DNA of 6,096 bases from Christensenellaceae bacterium (GTDB lineage Bacteria; Bacillota; Clostridia; Christensenellales; Aristaeellaceae), in the NCBI GenBank assembly GCA_017881705.1, contig JADGQP010000013.1, positions 1 to 6,096 on the forward strand. The letters run 5' to 3'. The stretch's first letter is position 1. Each line of letters starts with the position of its first letter. A program made the position numbers and the translations under genes. The notes under the pieces were generated by a model. That model had not been told where the DNA came from. It saw only the letters and a program-made list of their open reading frames with translations, and made no database searches. Below are positions 5,057-6,096 of this stretch, piece after piece.

Positions 5057-5758
5057 ATGCGCATCGCTTTGGTCGCCGATTTTCACGGTAACTGGCCGGC
5101 CACGCAGGCTTTGGAGATGGATCTGAAGCGGCGCGGCGTGGACCATGTGTACTGCCTTGGCGATCTGGTGGGCAAAGGCCCCAGCAGCGACCGCACGTTT
5201 GATTGGGTGGTCGCCAATTGCGATTTGATTCTCGGCGGTAACTGGGATTACGGCGTGGGTTACCGGCAATACGTGCCGGACGGCTTTTACTGGGAACAGC
5301 TGGGCGAAAAACGTCTGGAGTTTCTGCGCAATCTTCCGCTGGAAAAAACGCTCACGCTCAGCGGCCGCCGGATCCGCCTGTTCCACGGCCGCCCCATGAT
5401 GCGGGAATTGGCGGTGGCACAGGACGACGCGGCGCTACTTGAGCCGTTTTTTACCGATTGCAACGGCTTTGCCTGCGACGTGGTAGGGTATGCCGACGCG
5501 CACCGCCAGGCGATGCGTACGTTAAACCAGGGTCTGTTTTTCAATTGTGGCAGTGTGGGAAACGCCATGGGCGTGCCCAAGTGTTGTTATGCCATCCTGG
5601 AAGGGGAAGAACGCGACCCCGCCGCTGCGCTGGATATTCGGCTGATTACCCTGCCCTACGACCGCGAACAGGCGCAGAAGGACGCGTTGGCCGCCCCAGG
5701 AGTGCCGCGCATCGAAACCTATCTGCGGGAAGTGCAAACGGGCATTTACAGCCGGTAA
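5057..5758 (+). CDS. Calcineurin-like metallophosphoesterase (YfcE/MJ0936-type)
   Basis: This 233-residue soluble protein is of the Metallophos_2 kind, two-metal phosphodiesterases or phosphatases. Motifs in order: D8-F-H10 (DxH), GD (35-36) within CLGDLVGKGP, G61-N62-W63-D64 (usually GN[HC][DE]), H110-G111 (the single-His motif), then ADAH (146-149) where the family normally has GHTH, and NCGSVGNAMG (163-172), the usual xNPGSVG loop. H149 is kept, but the preceding ligand His is replaced by D147, which could still bind metal. AGGAG lies nine bases before the ATG. It starts 30 bases after the serine hydrolase stop and is the last gene of the probable operon. The substrate is unknown; relatives hydrolyse cyclic nucleotides, phosphodiesters or nucleotides. 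Confidence 0.9.
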   Translation: MRIALVADFHGNWPATQALEMDLKRRGVDHVYCLGDLVGKGPSSDRTFDWVVANCDLILGGNWDYGVGYRQYVPDGFYWEQLGEKRLEFLRNLPLEKTLTLSGRRIRLFHGRPMMRELAVAQDDAALLEPFFTDCNGFACDVVGYADAHRQAMRTLNQGLFFNCGSVGNAMGVPKCCYAILEGEERDPAAALDIRLITLPYDREQAQKDALAAPGVPRIETYLREVQTGIYSR

Positions 5759-5760
5759 AC

Positions 5761-5778
5761 GGGAGCAAAGCTCCCTTT
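5761..5778 (+). terminator. Terminator-like hairpin after the phosphoesterase gene
   Basis: GGGAGC (5761-5766), AAA loop, GCTCCC (5770-5775) and TTT follow the stop codon by two bases. The stem is perfect, but the U-tract is only three bases and then runs into GGGG, so termination may be partial. The right half is also the first copy of a 15-bp direct repeat, so the hairpin may belong to the repeat-rich tail. Confidence 0.5.
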
Positions 5779-5805
5779 GGGGCGGTCGCTAAAGCTCCCT
5801 TTGGG
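5767..5805 (+). repeat. Two direct copies of a 15-bp repeat
   Basis: AAAGCTCCCTTTGGG occurs at 5767-5781 and again at 5791-5805, with a period of 24 bases. The first copy completes the terminator-like hairpin and the second leads into the large palindrome. The core CTCCCTTTGGGAG of the second copy is itself nearly palindromic. Confidence 0.8.
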
Positions 5806-5837
5806 AGGGGGATTGAGATCCCCCTCCCAACCGCCCC
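5779..5837. repeat. Nested palindrome with perfect 13-bp stem and outer arms
   Basis: TTGGGAGGGGGAT (5801-5813) and ATCCCCCTCCCAA (5818-5830) are exact reverse complements around a TGAG loop. Outside it, GGGGCGGT (5779-5786) and ACCGCCCC (5830-5837) are also exact complements sharing base 5830, with 14 extra bases bulged on the left side. CTTTT follows the right outer arm, so an RNA copy could act as a terminator. It could equally be the end of a dispersed intergenic repeat. No gene is present. Confidence 0.75.
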
Positions 5838-5971
5838 CTTTTGGGCAAGACGAGGGGACGGACGGAGTTATAACGGGCTTTATGAATTGGATTTTCTGAT
5901 ATTAGAAACGCCTTCCGAAATGCTGCTTTGGCGAATCAGAAGGCGTTGGATTAACGGGAATTATTGAAGGG
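5831..5971 (+). repeat. Structured tandem repeat, copy 1
   Basis: The unit is about 141 bp and matches the next copy at roughly 87% of positions by hand alignment of the first ~125 bases. It begins CCGCCCCCTTTT, continues through AAGACGAGGGGACGGACGG (identical in both copies), has a divergent AT-rich middle, and contains a hairpin: arms 5907-5918 and 5936-5947, 12 bp with one C-A mismatch. A 17-base spacer follows (5955-5971). CCGCCCC (5831-5837) can also pair with GGGGACGG (5854-5861) with one bulged A. No reading frame is conserved, so I infer a non-coding element. Confidence 0.75.
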
Positions 5972-6096
5972 CCGCCCCCTTTTAGGCAAGACGAGGGGAC
6001 GGACGGAATTTTAACGGGGCTAATGAGTTGGCTTTTGTGACATTTAAAAACGCCTTCCGAAACGCTGCTTGGGCGAGTCGGAAGGCGTTGGATTAA
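5972..6096 (+). repeat. Structured tandem repeat, copy 2 (reaches window edge)
   Basis: This is the second copy of the ~141-bp unit, ending at GATTAA, exactly where the spacer begins in copy 1, so further copies may lie to the right. Its hairpin arms, 6049-6060 and 6078-6089, are perfectly complementary over 12 bp. Differences from copy 1 inside the hairpin (C-G for T-G, C-G for C-A) keep or improve pairing. Confidence 0.7.
6045..6089 (-). terminator. Possible leftward intrinsic terminator within repeat copy 2
   Basis: Read on the minus strand, the 12-bp hairpin ends in GGAAGGCGTT and continues TTT before AAATG, giving a run of five T at the base of the stem. That is the form of an intrinsic terminator for a leftward gene lying beyond the right edge. 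Copy 1 has the same stem but an interrupted tract (TTTCT). On the plus strand no T-tract follows. Confidence 0.4.

Noticed and set aside
5458..5967. 169-codon plus-strand frame running from inside the phosphoesterase into the repeats
   Set aside because: It starts within the phosphoesterase in another frame and is Arg-rich. The part over repeat copy 1 is not kept in copy 2, which carries an indel and many changes.
5831..6096. CRISPR array
   Set aside because: Only two imperfect copies with a ~141-bp period and no uniform spacers; the unit is far longer than a CRISPR repeat.
5759..6096. Insertion sequence or transposon remnant
   Set aside because: No transposase fragment, no terminal inverted repeats bounding the unit and no target duplication can be seen.

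Overview
The window looks like a chromosomal segment of a Bacillota (clostridial) bacterium. Three things suggest this: strong AGGAGG-type ribosome binding sites, sigma-A promoters with extended -10 elements, and an exact match to the CtsR operator, a heat-shock operator of low-GC Gram-positive lineages, in front of a small heat-shock protein gene. Most of the window is GC-rich. The first ~660 bases are clearly AT-richer and may have a different origin. I cannot place the species.

Layout. Bases 1-505 (minus strand) hold the 5' part of a gene for a small two-helix membrane protein whose end lies off the left edge. Bases 506-775 are a divergent control region: an extended -10 promoter fires left, and a sigma-A promoter overlapped by a CtsR box fires right into a structured 5' leader. 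Bases 776-1228 encode an Hsp20/alpha-crystallin chaperone, followed by a GNRA-capped hairpin and a strong intrinsic terminator. The terminator's U-tract overlaps the stop codon of a convergent minus-strand gene (1312-3027) for a 571-residue multi-pass membrane protein of GT-C-like layout. A second divergent control region (3028-3247) has two back-to-back promoters whose -35 boxes are 11 bp apart.

To the right lie three same-strand, closely spaced genes that are probably one operon: a HAD subfamily IB phosphatase (3248-3931), a cytoplasmic class-C beta-lactamase-like serine hydrolase with a TTG start (3983-5026), and a calcineurin-like metallophosphoesterase with an altered metal motif (5057-5758). 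All three are predicted soluble hydrolases; their substrates cannot be read from the sequence.

Bases 5759-6096 have no credible gene but are dense in structure: a terminator-like hairpin, a 15-bp direct repeat, a nested palindrome with a perfect 13-bp stem, and two tandem copies (period ~141 bp) of a structured repeat that reaches the window's right edge. I see no CRISPR array, transposase, tRNA or rRNA. The least explained parts are the tandem structured repeat, the partial two-helix membrane protein, the orphan 571-residue membrane protein and the altered metal motif of the phosphoesterase.
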